Under the pieces are notes generated by a model. That model did no database searches. It worked only from the letters and a program-made list of their open reading frames with translations, and had not been told where the DNA came from. This document shows positions 46,430 through 58,975 of a stretch of 64,000 nucleotides of DNA, in pieces. The number at the start of each line of letters is the position of its first letter. Position 1 is the first letter of the stretch. The DNA lies in the NCBI GenBank assembly GCA_026545225.1, contig CM048849.1, positions 14,143,541 to 14,207,540 on the forward strand, written 5' to 3'. Source of the DNA: Cornus controversa (Eukaryota; Streptophyta; Magnoliopsida; Cornales; Cornaceae). A program made the translations under genes and the position numbers.

Positions 46430-47600
46430 ATACCGACTCTAGATGGAAACTACGAAGTCGATTATTTACACGTCCCTATTTCTTGTCCTCTCTCCTTTCT
46501 AGTGTTGGAAACCTACCCTAATGCAATCGTCCTACTGACTCTAGATATATAGAAACTGTAACTATATGTGTGTGTGTGTGTGTGTATTTCGTTGAAAATC
46601 CTCATAAATTAAAGAAAAGAAGTGTTGATAACTCCTTCTATCAAAGAAGGCCGAAGAATTAATTAAAGTCTATGGAGATGGAAAAAATGCCATATTCGAT
46701 TTGTTATTAAATCCATAAGGATTATATGTAATTAAATTCATATTCAATTTGATATTAATTGTATACCCGATCTGATAACCCGATTTGAAAAAAAAATAAA
46801 ATTTTGTTTTTAAAAAAATTAATTTCAAAAGAGGTTGGCAAAAAATGAGTAGAAAAAAATTAGGGGAAAAAAATAAAATATAAAGAAAATAGTAGTAGAA
46901 AAGTAAGTATTTGACTTTTTATTAAAGAAAAAAACTATAAAGAAAGACAAAATAGAGAGAGGGAAGAATAAGAAGGAAATAATGATAAAAAAATATTTTA
47001 ATAGTATGTAAATATTATATGTTATAACATTAGATAATATATTTATAATAAATAATATATTATATTATTTTGGATTGGATTATTATTGAATAAGATCGAT
47101 CATAATTCATATCCGATTTATTTAGCTAGTAGATTATCGAATTGAATGTCCGATTCATATCTTAATTATTGACTCGAATTCGGATCAAAATTTGATCCAT
47201 TGACAGGTCTAGTGGGGAGAGGACAAAGAGAGAGATTCTCTATAATATAATTTTATACACATCCCTTTATGCTTAATAGATACATGTCCCTTTAACTTTT
47301 GTGGGGTTGCGAAAAAATTTTTGTTGGGGAGGGTATGTTTATAATTTTTTTTTCAGTGGATAAAACATGTATTAAAAAGCAAAACACATTCTGTATACAA
47401 AGGGGCATACAAATCACGTTGGGCTAAAACACATGGACTAGCTTAAAATCCAATAAACAAATCAGCACAAGAAATAGAAGCCCAAGACATTGTAAAATTA
47501 AGAAGAAAGCCCAGTTGGTGTATGAGGATCAAATGCTTGTGAGATTCAGCACAAAACACAAACATTGGTTCCCTATCAATCTTAATCGATGTGTTCAAGC
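46430..47600. repeat. NLR-flank block, copy 1
   Basis: This block starts GACTCTAGATGGAAACTACG, passes a TG microsatellite (46568-46586), a 600-bp AT-rich part (AGAGGTTGGCAAA, GTATTTGACTTTTTATTAAAG) and a LINE-like tail. It matches 52066-53250 over its length and 47655-47890 plus 48640-49280 in pieces. It has no NLR sequence attached, so it marks an older or collapsed duplication unit. Confidence 0.75.
47340..47590 (-). mobile_element. L1-like LINE 3' tail, copy 1
   Basis: On the minus strand the text ends TTTTTAATACATGTTTTATC and an A run, preceded by TGTATGCCCC, as in 3' ends of plant L1 LINEs. Near-identical tails at 49075-49280 and 53020-53250 result from segmental duplication and not from separate insertions. 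No coding part remains. Confidence 0.45.
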
Positions 47601-47654
47601 CACATCATGTTCGGTAGCTCGTTTGGAGATTACTTTTGGTTCCCTATCACTACT

Positions 47655-49280
47655 CATATATAATATACCGACTCTAGATGGAAACTACGAAGTCGTTCAT
47701 TTAGGCATCCCTATTTCTTCTCCTCTCCTTCTCGTGTCGGAAACCTGCCTAATGTAATCGTCATACTGACTCTAGATATATGAAAACTGCAACTATATAT
47801 GTGTGTGTGCATTCATTTAGCTAGAAAACCCTCACAAATTAAAGAAAAGAAGTGTTGATAACTCCTTCTTTCAAAGAACGCCGAAGAAGAACTCTCTTGA
47901 GTGGCTCAAATAAATCTTGTTATTGTAGAACTCTTCAATATTTGCAGGCAAAGACAGATCAAATTCACTGTATTTCAAGTTTGTTATACTATTTTTTTTA
48001 CTTTGTTGAGTTTCTATAGCATTTTAACACAAATGTTTCTTTTTGATAGTTTCATTTTTAGCTCAATCCATAGCAAACCAAAACTTGGTTCTAGTAAAAA
48101 TCCTTGAATTGACACGCATCTACATTATCTGAAGGGGAAGGGCAAATATTTACATATATCTACATACATACATCTATCTTTTCTACATAAATTCTGCTTT
48201 TTTCCCTCTGAAGAAAGAAATGTGCTGACCATATTAATTGCAAATTAAAAAAAAAATTCCCAGAAATTAGATCATTGGTTCGACTGGAATAGACATAATC
48301 AAATAATATGACAAATTATTATAGTTTGTGTCTCATCGTATTGCTTATCAATTAGATTGACTATATGGGTGTGGAGGAAATTCAAAAACACTAGCTGCTT
48401 CGTGAATTCTGGAATAGAAATCTTTTATATGTGTGATTATAATTCTGTGTATGTGTGTATTTAGTATATACCATTTTTCATTTGGTCCACAAATATGAAT
48501 TAATGGTAACTTAAGCATTGGACATCTTTTTATGTTAGTTACTTCCTATAATGTTTCTACCCAAGGATAAATCACCCTATAATTTTTATAAAAAGATAAT
48601 AATATATCCTAAGACACTATTATCTTATTGGAATGCCTCGGCCATTGTTGCAAAAGAGGTTAGCAAATAATGAGTAAAAAAAAAGATAGAGAAGAAAAAT
48701 AAAATATAAAGAAAAAAGTAGTACATAAGTATATGACTTTTTGTTAAATAAAAAAACTATAAAAAAAGACAAATAGAGAGGGGGAAGAATAACAAGGAAA
48801 TAATAAAAAATATATATTTTAATAGTATGTAAATATTCTATGTTATAACATTACATATTATATTTATAATAAATTATATATTATATTATTTCGGATCGAC
48901 CATAATCCATATCCGATTTGTTTAACTAACGGATTATCGAATTGACTATTGATTCATATCCTAATTATTGGGTCGGATTCAGATCAAAATATGATCCATT
49001 AACAGGTCTAGTGGGAAGAGGACAGAGATTCTCTGTAATATAACTTTTGTGGGGTTGTAAAAAAAAAAAAAAAAAGCTTTTGTGGGGGAGGGTATGTTTA
49101 TAATTTTTTTTTTGTTCAGTGAATAAAACATGTATTAAAAAGATGAGCATAAACTGTATACAAAGGGGCATACAAATCACGTTGGGTCCAAGACATTGTA
49201 AAAATTAGAAGAAAGCCCAGTTGATGTATGAGGATCAAATGGTTGTGAGATTCAGCACAAAACACAGACATTGGGTTGCA
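47655..49280. repeat. NLR-flank block, copy 2
   Basis: 47655-47890 repeats the start of the block. 47891-48640 is largely unique AT-rich sequence, and 48640-49280 repeats the AT-rich part and LINE tail. The unique part suggests an insertion or rearrangement within this copy. No genes are present. Confidence 0.65.
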
Positions 49281-50292
49281 ATTGCGTGATGTAATTTAGG
49301 CTAGGTTTATCTTTTTGTGAGGAGATTTTCTTGGATGGCTAATAATGAATATTTTCAAAATTAATATTAAAATTTTGTCTACCTTCAAATATATAAATGT
49401 TAAGGAAAGAAAATTTCAAAACACTTGGTTGCTTTGTCTCCTTTGAATTAGAAGTTTTCTGTAAAGCTTTTATTGAATTGCGAAAATCATTGAATACTTT
49501 AACTAACAAGGAATGATTAAAGATAATTTTAAATTTCAGTGACGAAGCTATAACTAAATGAATAACAAAATGAAACAATAACTAAATCAGAGAATTCTAG
49601 TAATTATTAACAAATCCAATTTAATTTTGTGATTTATGAAACACAAAGGACCTTAGTTAAAAAATTAAAATTCTTTTAAGAAACCCAATTTTCAAAAAAT
49701 TTGTTTAAGTGACAATTTATTAAAAAAGAAAGTTAAAAAAGTCTTACTGCAAACTATTTTCTAGTTTTCAAAATTTTTAATTGTTTTTCTAAGCAAACAG
49801 ATCTTTAATTATTATTGTCCAGCCCAAGTGTCTGTATAGTAAGTGGGTTAGGACCAAAAAAAAAACTGAATACTAAATCATATGAATGGGTATAAAAATT
49901 AGGAGAAAAATAAAAGGGAAAGAAAAACTAAGAAAGCAACAAACATTCAATATATTTGAATTGGGTGTTTGGGACACAATTTTCTTCTATCAGTCTTTTG
50001 GGACACAATTTCCATGTTTCCACTCATGAACTTCAAATATTAATTAGCTGTGAAAAATCTTAGTAAACAATGAGATAATATTATGTTATCCATAGCGAGA
50101 CTTACCAATATCACTATAATTTTGTGAGTGAGCAGTGATTGTTCCGCAAAAAAATTAAAAGAGACCTAGCATAAAACATGACACTACTTCACGAAGACAA
50201 ACCAAATAAAAAAAAAAAAAAGGAAAAAGAAAAATGAAGATATAGCAAACAATTAGAGTAATGGTGAAGTTTTTACCTGTGAAAGGAGAGAA
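49281..50292. other. 3' flank of the NLR pseudogene
   Basis: Non-coding, AT-rich sequence nearly identical to 53285-54292, the flank of the intact NLR. It carries AAAACACTTGGTTGCTTTG and TGGGACACAATTTTCTTC. The high match shows the two loci were duplicated together. Confidence 0.7.
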
Positions 50293-52063
50293 CTACTCTT
50301 TCTCAAAATCACGTGCCACTGTCTGTGTAATATTAAAGTGGAATATAATTGATCGTATAGTGTGTTTGCCGCTATTGGAGTCAAAAGGCAATTTGTTAAG
50401 CTTCGGACAGTACTGAACATAAATTTGGATCAGAGAGGGGAAGGACAATGGATGACTGTAGATGCTCTTTAACTTTGGTAGGGACCAAAGAGTCAACGTT
50501 TGTACCCTTGCAAATACACTCAAACTTCCTTCCCTACCAATATCATTGCTACTATTGCAATCCGCATCTTTTATTACTTCTTTCATTGCACCACAATCGT
50601 AAATTCCTAATTTTCTAAGGTTTGGCACGATAATTAGCCATGTTAGATCCTCCAAAACCTTGCAGTTGAAAATCAAGACTTCCTGAAGGTTATGAAAGCT
50701 TCTGCTTCCATCTATTATACTCTCAATAATATTCCACGGATTGTTGTACTTGTGAGGTACTGCCGCTCTCTCTCTTTCATCCCACCTCATCCCATCATCA
50801 ATTGACAACTCCTCTAAATCATCACAATTCCAAATTTGAAGAATTTCTAGTCTCTTAATGTTCTTCTGTAGAGAAGATAGTTGCATTTTGCATTGTTTGA
50901 TGATTAGACCAAATATGCAACTTTGTAACTTTTGCGAACTTAATAATTTTTTTAGTGCGAGCTCACTTTTCACCGTCAATCTTAAATGTTGTAGGTGGTT
51001 CAAGCATTCCAATTCATCCAATAACAATTCATTACCACCAAACAATATGCTACCTTCATCAATAACTTGCTCAAATGAAGCACCACCAGTACAAAGCATC
51101 TCCAACCTTTGTAGAATCAAAAGACTTGATATGACTCGTGGCGGGATTATATGAAGCTTATTCATATAATTCATATATAAATACTTCAACTTTACTAGTG
51201 ACTTAAACTCAATTGGCAACTCATTTATCTGTGTCCACGAGAGATCAAGATGTTGCAAAGAAAGCAACTCGAAAAAGCTCGCGGGTAAAAAAATTAAACT
51301 AGTATTCGACAAGTCTAAAACTTTCAGAGAAGGCATAAACTGGAAGAAGCTATCAGAAATGGTCCTCAATCCATAATTACGACTAAGATTTAAAGTCAAG
51401 AGATTGTCACATATAGGAGTTCCACTTAATTCTTCAATTTGCAAAAAAACTCGTTCAGCCTTCTCCCACTTCGAAATAGGATTTCCCCTTGCTACCAAAT
51501 ATTTCTCTTTCTTCCTCCCACTGTCTGAAACTATCCACAATGCCATGTCCCGAGTCACGTCATGCATATTCACAATAGAATCGGATTCTCTGCCCTCCAA
51601 CAATATGCCAACTTACAAGCCTCCTCGTTATTGTTATCACATTCATCATCTAGAAACCCCTCCCCGATCTAGTATTTTATAAGATCAGGAACTTCAATAT
51701 CCCAATCTTCTGGATACAGAGCACAATATAGGAAGCAAATCTTAATTGTTTCATCAGATAAGCTATCATAACTGAACTTTAAACGATGAAGCAACTCATC
51801 TTCCATACCAGGAATTTTGAATGTAGATTTCTTCAACTCGTTTATTGCATAATTCCATTCTCGAGGAGATCTCTTGCTAGACATGGCTCGTCCAATGGTA
51901 ATCAACGCCAGTGGCAAACCGGCGCATTCTTTGCAAACATCTGGTGCGAGCTTCTCTATTTCAGGGTCAAAATTGAGGATCTCTTCTCCCACCTTCTCTT
52001 TAAACAAATCCCATGCTTGCTGCCATGCCAAGCATTCCACTTTAATCTTCTTCTTAGCTTCCA
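50293..52063 (-). pseudogene. CC-NBS-LRR (CNL) pseudogene, 5'-truncated
   Basis: It is homologous to residues 299 onward of the intact CNL at 54293-57052. It starts at MEAKKKIKVECL, so the CC domain, P-loop and kinase-2 are missing. GLPL (CAGLPLALITIGRAM), CFLYCALYPEDW, MHDV and the LRRs remain. A TAG replaces the Trp codon of KYWIGEG near 51670, and a 34-bp deletion (51604-51620 region) removes part of the winged-helix segment and shifts the frame. The C-terminus differs (RSIIFHFN). The 5' break at 52063 abuts the duplicated flank block. It cannot make a working immune receptor. Confidence 0.92.
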
Positions 52064-52065
52064 TA

Positions 52066-52193
52066 AGACTCTAGATGGAAACTACGAAGTCGGTTATTTA
52101 CGCATCCTTATTTCTTCTCCCCTCTCCTTTCTCGTGTTGGAAACCTGCCCTAATGCAATCGTCCTACTGACTCTAGATATATGGAAACTGCAG

Positions 52194-52235
<42 letters not shown>

Positions 52236-53280
52236 ATGTATTTCGCTGAAAACCCTCACATATTAAAGAAAATAAGTGTTGATAACTCCTTTTATCAAAG
52301 AAGCTCGAAGAACTAATTAAAGTCTATGAGATGGGAAAAAAGCCACATTTGATTTGTTATTAAATTCATAAGGATTATATATAATTAAATTCATATTCGA
52401 TTTGTTATTAATTGTATACTCAATTCGAAAAAAATATAAATTTTTTTTAAAAAAAATTTAATTTCAAAAGAGGTTAGCAAATAATGAGTCAAAAAAAATT
52501 ACGGAAAAAATAAAATATAAAGAAAATAGTAGTAGAAAAGTAAGTATTTGACTTTTTATTAAAGAAAAAAACTATAAAGAAAGACAAAATAGAGAGAGGG
52601 AATAATAAGAAGGAAATGATGATAAAAAAATATTTTAATAGTATGTAAATATTATATATTATAACATTAGATAATATATTTATAATAAATAATATATTAT
52701 ATTATTTCTGATTGGATTATTATTCAATTGGAACGATCATAATCCATATTCGATTTACTTAGCTAGTGGATTATCGAATTGAATGTCCAATTCATATCCT
52801 AATTATTGGCTCGAATTTGGATCAAAATTTAATCTATTGACATGTCTAGTGGAGAGAGAACAAAGAGAGAGATTCTCTATATTATAATTTTATACACGTC
52901 CCTTTATGCTTAATAGATACATGTCCCTTTAACTTTTGTGGGGTTGCAAAAAAAAAAAAAAGAGCTTTTGTGGGGGAATCATATACTGTTACAACATTAG
53001 ATAATATGTTTAGATATATTTTTTTTGTTCAGTAAAGAAAACATGTATTAAAAAGCAGACCATATACTTTATACAAAAAGACATACAAATCACGTTGGGC
53101 TAAAAGAGATGGACTAGCTTAAAATTCAACAGAAAAATCAGCACAAGAAAGAGAAGCCCAAGACATTGTAAAAATAAGAAGAAAGCCCAGTTGGTGTATG
53201 AGGATCAAATGGTTGTGAGATTCAGCACAAAACACAGACATTGCGTTGCAATTGCGTGATGTAATTTAGGCTAGGTTTAT
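52066..53280. repeat. NLR-flank block, copy 3
   Basis: It begins at the break of the NLR pseudogene with GACTCTAGATGGAAACTACG. It has a TG microsatellite (about 52203-52236), the AT-rich part (52320-52990) and the LINE-like tail (53020-53250). It precedes the 3' flank of the intact NLR. Confidence 0.75.
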
Positions 53281-54292
53281 CTTTTTGTGAGGAGCTTTTC
53301 TTGGATGGCTAATAATGAATAATTTCAAAATTAATATTAAAATTTTGTCTACCTTCAAATATATAAATGTTAAGGAAAGAAATTTCACAACACTTGGTTG
53401 CTTTGTCTCCTTTGAATTAGGCGTTTTCTATAAAGCTTTTATTTAATTGCGAAAATCATTGAATACTTTAACTGACAAGGAATGATTAAAGATAATTTTA
53501 AATTTCAATGATGAAGCTGTAACTAAATGTGTAACAAAATGAAACAGTAACTAAATCAGAGAATTCTAGTAATTATTAACAAATCCAATTTAATTTTGTA
53601 ATTTATGAAACACAAAGGACCTTAGTTAAAAAATTAAAATTCTTTTAAGAAACCCAATTTTCAAAAAATTTGTTTAAGTGACAATTTATTAAAAAAGAAA
53701 GTTAAAAAAGTCTTACTGAAAACTATTTTCTAGTTTTCAAAATTTTTAATTGTTTTTCTAAGCAAACAGATCTTTAATTATTGTCCAGCCCAAGTGTCTG
53801 TATAGTAAGTGGGTTAGGACCAAAAAAAAAACTGAATACTAAATCATATGAATGGGTATAAAAATTAGGAGAAAAATAAAAGGGAAAGAAAAACTAAGAA
53901 AGCAACAAACATTCAATACATTTGAATTGGGTGTTTGGGACACAATTTTCTTCTATCAGTCTTTTGGGACACAATTTCCATGTTTCCATTCATCAACTTC
54001 AAATATTAATTAGCTGTGAAAAATCTTAGTAAACAAAGAGATAATATTATGTTATCCATAGCGAGGCTTACCAATATCACTATAATTTTGTGAGTGAGCA
54101 ATGATTGTTCGGCAAAAAAATTAAAAGAGACCTATCATAAAACAGGACACTACTTCACAGAGACAAACCAGATAAAAAAGAAAAAAGAAAAAAGCAAAAG
54201 GAAGATATAGCAAACAATTACAGTAATAGTGGAGTTTTTACCTGTGAAAGAAGAGAACTACTCTTTCTCAAAATCATGTGACATCAACTCTT
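53281..54292. other. 3' flank of the intact CNL gene
   Basis: AT-rich sequence paired with 49281-50292. Differences are mostly single bases and short indels. No genes are present. Confidence 0.7.
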
Positions 54293-57052
54293 TCAGTATC
54301 TGCATTTGAAAAGAGGAAAGAAAGTAGAGCGAGTTTCTTCATTCTCCCATTCTAACTTGTCCCGCCACTCGCTCTCACATTCAATTGATCGTAGAGTGTG
54401 TTTGCCGCTATTGGAGTCAAAAGGCAATTTGTTAAGCTTCGGACAGAACCGAACATCAATTTTGATCAGAGAGGGGAAGGACAATGGATGACTATAGATG
54501 CTCTTTAACTCTGGTAGGGACCTTAGAGTCAACCTTTGTAGCCTTGCAAATACACTCAAACTTCCTTCCCTACCAATATCATTGCTACTATTGCAATCCG
54601 CATCTTTTATTACTTCTTTCATTGCATCACACTCCCAAATATCTAACTTTCTAAGGTTTGGCACGCTAATTAGCCATGTTAGATCCTCCAAAACCTTGCA
54701 TTTGTAAATCAAGACTTCCTGAAGGTTATGAAATCTTCTGCTTCCATCTATTATACTCTCAATCATATTCCACGGATTGTTGTACTTGTGAGGTACTGCA
54801 GCTCTCTCTCTTTCATCCCACCTCATCCCATCATCAATTGACAACTCCTCTAAATCATCACAATCCCGAATTTCAAGAATTTTTAGTCTTTTAATGTTCT
54901 TCTGTAGAGAAGACAGTTGCAGTTGACTTGTGCCTTCGCATTGTCTGATGATTAGACCAAATATGCAACTTTGTAACTTTTGCGAACTTAATAATTTTTT
55001 GAGTGCGAGCTCAGTTTTCACCGTCAATCTTAAATGTTGTAGGTGATTCAAGCATTCCAATTCATCCAATAACAATTCATTACCACCAAACAATATGCTA
55101 CCTTCATCAATAACTTGCTTAGATGAAACAAGACCAGTACCAAGCATCTCCAACCTTTGTAGAATCAAAAGACTTGATATGACTCGCGGCGGAATTATAT
55201 GAAGTTTATCCATATAATTCATATATAAATACTTCAACTTTATCAGTGACTTAAACTGAATTGGCAACTCATATATCTCTGTCCATGAGAGATCAAGATG
55301 TTGCAAAGAAAGCAACTCGAAAAAGCTCGCTGGTAAAAAAGTTAAACTAGTGCCGGACAAGTCTAAAACTTTCAGAGAAGGCATAAACTGGAAGAAGCTA
55401 TCAGAAATGGTCCTCAATCCATAATAACTACTAAGATTTAAAGTCAAGAGATTGTCACATATTGGAGTTCCGCTTAATTCTTCAATGGAATTACGGAGCA
55501 AAAATACTCGTTCAGCCTTCTCCCACTTTGAAATAGGAGGATTTCCCCTTGCTACCAAATATTTCTCTTTCTTCCTCCCACTGTCTGAAACTATCCACAA
55601 TGCCATGTCCCGAATCACGTCATGCATATTCACAATAGAATCGGATTCTCTGCCCTCCAACAATAGACATGCAAGTTTCAACCTATCAATAATTTCATAT
55701 GCCAGCTTACAAGCCTCGTCAATATTGTTATCACATTCATCATCCAGAAACCCCTCCCCGATCCAGTATTTTATTAGATCAGGAACTTTAATATCCCAAT
55801 CTTCTGGATACAGAGCACAATATAGGAAGCAAATCTTAATTGTTTCATCAGATAAGCTATCATAACTGAACTTTAAACGATGAAGCATCTCATCTTCCAT
55901 ACCTGAAATTTTGAATGTAGATTTCTTCAACTCGTTTGTTGCATAATTCCATTCTCGAGGAGATCTCTTGCTAGCCATGGCTCGTCCAATGGTAATCAGT
56001 GCCAGTGGCAAACCGGCGCATTCTTTGCAAACATCTTGTGCCAGCTTCTCTATTTCAGGGTCAGAATTGAGGATCTCTTCTCCCACCTTCTCTTTAAACA
56101 AATCCCATGCTTGATGCCATGCCAAGCATTCCACTTTAATCTTCTTCTTAGCTTCCATACGACCGCACACTTCCTCAGATCGGGTGGTGAATACTACCTT
56201 GGCGGCCTTATTTTGATTGTCAGCTAGAACTCCCACTTCAACAACATCAATTGGTTTCCATAAGTCATCCAAAAGTAGCACAAATCTCTTCCTTTTCAAG
56301 ACACTAAAGATGTCCTGTTTCTTCTCATCTTGGCTTTTATCACTCCTCCATGTGAATCCTAGCTTCTTCCCAATTTTATCTTGAACGCTCTCCACACTAG
56401 TTTCATCTTTGGACACCACAACCCATATCACCTCATCGAATTTGCTACTCCACTGATCAGTTGCAAGCTCATTGTTGAGTTTCTTCAAGAGGGTCGTCTT
56501 TCCAACGCCCCCCATTCCGTATATCCCGATGATTCCCACTCCATGACCATCATCATCTCTAAGGAGTCTCAAGAGCTTATGAAAATTTGAATCCAAGCCC
56601 ACAGTCCTGTTAAGAGGAATTTCCTGGGCATGTGCCGGAGCCAATGTTACAACCACAGGGATGATATTACCTTCACTCTTCATATCAGACACAGCTTGTA
56701 ATTTCTGACATACTTTCTTGCCGAGTTTGTGGCTAGACAGGCAATTTCTGGAACAAATTCTGAGACATTTTTTCTGAATCTGTTCAGCACCATGTTGGAG
56801 AAGCACTTCCACTTCCCTCTCCAATTCTTCTACTCTTCCAAGCCAGTCAACAATTTGTTCAGTACGTTTCATTAGTGGGCCCTCATCAGCTTCAATTCTT
56901 ATCTTCACATCGTTTCTTTGGGCTCTCAATGTTTCCATTTCAATTCTCAAAGAGTTGAGATTATCTTCAAGATGGCGAATATAGTTGGTAGTGTTTCTGA
57001 TGCAACCACATAAGCGGCATGTAACATCCAAGATTGGGCTCACAAAGTCCAT
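54293..57052 (-). CDS. CC-NBS-LRR (CNL) disease resistance protein, intact, single exon
   Basis: 919 codons in one uninterrupted frame. The N-terminus MDFVSPILDV starts a coiled-coil domain (about 1-150) of the RPS2/RPS5 type; no EDVID motif was seen. The NB-ARC has P-loop GMGGVGKTT 179-187 (Lys185), VIWVVVSKD 208-216, kinase-2 LLLDDLW 259-265, FTTRSEEVCG 288-297, GLPLA 347-351, CFLYCALYPEDW 408-419 and MHDV 476-479. About a dozen LRRs follow to the C-terminus. CNLs are intracellular receptors that sense pathogen effectors and trigger defence through nucleotide exchange. All key residues are present, and length is normal for the family. The ATG at 57052 is in a good plant context (AAGCAATGG). 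A truncated sister copy lies downstream at 50293. Confidence 0.96.
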   Translation of the reverse strand: MDFVSPILDVTCRLCGCIRNTTNYIRHLEDNLNSLRIEMETLRAQRNDVKIRIEADEGPLMKRTEQIVDWLGRVEELEREVEVLLQHGAEQIQKKCLRICSRNCLSSHKLGKKVCQKLQAVSDMKSEGNIIPVVVTLAPAHAQEIPLNRTVGLDSNFHKLLRLLRDDDGHGVGIIGIYGMGGVGKTTLLKKLNNELATDQWSSKFDEVIWVVVSKDETSVESVQDKIGKKLGFTWRSDKSQDEKKQDIFSVLKRKRFVLLLDDLWKPIDVVEVGVLADNQNKAAKVVFTTRSEEVCGRMEAKKKIKVECLAWHQAWDLFKEKVGEEILNSDPEIEKLAQDVCKECAGLPLALITIGRAMASKRSPREWNYATNELKKSTFKISGMEDEMLHRLKFSYDSLSDETIKICFLYCALYPEDWDIKVPDLIKYWIGEGFLDDECDNNIDEACKLAYEIIDRLKLACLLLEGRESDSIVNMHDVIRDMALWIVSDSGRKKEKYLVARGNPPISKWEKAERVFLLRNSIEELSGTPICDNLLTLNLSSYYGLRTISDSFFQFMPSLKVLDLSGTSLTFLPASFFELLSLQHLDLSWTEIYELPIQFKSLIKLKYLYMNYMDKLHIIPPRVISSLLILQRLEMLGTGLVSSKQVIDEGSILFGGNELLLDELECLNHLQHLRLTVKTELALKKLLSSQKLQSCIFGLIIRQCEGTSQLQLSSLQKNIKRLKILEIRDCDDLEELSIDDGMRWDERERAAVPHKYNNPWNMIESIIDGSRRFHNLQEVLIYKCKVLEDLTWLISVPNLRKLDIWECDAMKEVIKDADCNSSNDIGREGSLSVFARLQRLTLRSLPELKSIYSHPLSFPSLIKIDVRFCPKLNKLPFDSNSGKHTLRSIECESEWRDKLEWENEETRSTFFPLFKCRY

Positions 57053-57760
57053 TGCTTGCTCTCAACAGCCTAATTAATTAAGCATGTACAATTGCAAGAC
57101 TTCAGTAAATGGGAGAAGAAATTAAAGAAATTAAGACCGGAAAGAAAAGAAAAGAAAAGATGCAATCAAGCTAGAAAAGCAAATATAATTTACATGCAAA
57201 TAGGCTGCTTAATTGTTAATAATTTTAGTGGTCATGTAGAAAATTTCTCAAGGCTATGAATATAAGGTAGTCATTAATAAGGCCCATGAACTCATGTTCC
57301 TATTGATAAGGTCGTTGTTTACTACTGTATGAAAATGGTTTAGTTTGTCCTTTTTGTTTTACCAGTGCAAGAGTATTTAACCAACTGAAATGTCAATTAC
57401 TAAGGATTATTTGAGGAGGAGCATTTGTCTAGGCTAGATCAGGTTATGTTATACTAACAAATGATTTGCAAAGATCTACAAATTTTTAGAGGCAATATGA
57501 AAAAAAATTCAGAAATCAAGTGTTTTACCAGAGACAAATCTGTGTAGCTTTCACTGAGAAGAATCAAACAACCTTCTATCTATAGCTTTCACCAGAGAGG
57601 AATGGGTCGACTGTAACTATAGAGAGAGACAGAGAGCCATGTCTTGCTTTCATCGGAAAGGAATGGTTGACTGTATTAAGAGAGAGAGAGAGAGGGGGGA
57701 GAGAGCGTCGTATTATTTTAAGAAAGCTACGTTTTTTTGTAGTCTGAAAAATTATTTTAT
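57053..57760. other. Upstream region of the CNL gene
   Basis: AT-rich with a GA-rich run at about 57680-57712. No clear TATA box could be assigned. No coding frame is convincing. Confidence 0.45.
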
Positions 57761-57769
57761 TTGCAAGTT

Positions 57770-57898
57770 CGCTATATACGAATCTATATATAATATTTAT
57801 TATAAACAATGGCAAGTTGCCTATATTTATTATAAACAATGGCAAGTTGGCTACTTACGAATTTATATATAATATTTATTATAAACAATGGCAAGTTG
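57770..57898. repeat. Tandem repeat TATTTATTATAAACAATGGC
   Basis: Three copies of TATTTATTATAAACAATGGCAAGTTG-like text occur, two of them preceded by ATATATAAT. The spacing is irregular (about 30 and 55 bp). It is a local duplication without coding meaning. A GA array lies at about 57949-57968. Confidence 0.75.
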
Positions 57899-58129
57899 AA
57901 AAAGAGCGGGAGAAGAGAATGAAATATTAAAAAATGGTTGACTGTATTCAGAGAGAGAGAGAGAGAGAGCTTTTTTTTTCAGTGGTATTATTTGCAATTA
58001 CTACTTAACAAAGTAATGTTACTCATATCTGCTTGCGTTGTATGATTAAGTCACCGGTCATAACAGCTTTCTTTGCAAGAGAAGTAATGGTTAATTTTCT
58101 TAAAGAGAAACTGTTTTTACCTATGTAAT

Positions 58130-58760
58130 ATTAAACACATCACCAGCTATAAAGTATGGACACTTTATCAAACATGTTGTATTCGTGTTGGACATTCGAA
58201 TACGGTGTCGAACACTTGGACACTTCTCGAACATGTGTCAGACACTTCGCTCGGACACTCTTTGGACACTTCTAGAACACTCCTTGAACATGTGTCAAAC
58301 ACTTCGTAGCAATGATTTATATTCAAGTATTTCGAAAGAAAATTATATACGACTAAATTATGATTAAAAATCTAAGCTAAATATATGCAAACCACTAAAT
58401 AAGTCTGCTTCTTTAATCTAATTTTCTATTTTTGTTTATAAGTTTATTTATTATTAATTGTTTGACGATGAATTAAAGTATTTATTTAATATAGTCTTCT
58501 CCGTGTTCTATTTTTTAAAATTTTTTTGTATCGCTATGTTTGTGTTGTGTAGGGTAAGAGAAATAATATGTAACAAAAATAGAATAAAGAGAGAATTTAT
58601 GTGACTGGGTTCATTTATAAGCAATTAATTTGGTGGCTGGCAATGACAACTATATATGTTTATCTAGAAAGCACAGTGTACTCATATCGAGCACTCAAAT
58701 ATTATGTCAGACACTTCTGACTCTTCGAACAAGTGTCGAACACTGATTCAATATTTTATT
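58130..58760. repeat. Dispersed repeat rich in GTGTC..GACAC motifs
   Basis: Motifs such as GGACACTT, CGAACAC and ATGTGTCAGACAC cluster at 58150-58320 and 58680-58745. The segment from AACACTTCGTAGCAA (58300) to about 58560 is repeated at 59525-59780. I cannot assign a transposon class. Confidence 0.5.
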
Positions 58761-58975
58761 TTATCTTTAATATATATCATATTAAAATTGGAAGATATTA
58801 CCAAAAAAAATATTAAACCTGTGTTAATGAGTCATTTTTTTTCAATAAACAAACTAAAATTTGAAAATCAGCTCCACTCTTTTTTGAAATAAGCTTTTAA
58901 CTAGTCATAAAATTGAGTTGTTTTTCCTTACCAAATAACAAACCTCTTTGGGGATGGAAAATTATTTAACAGTAC

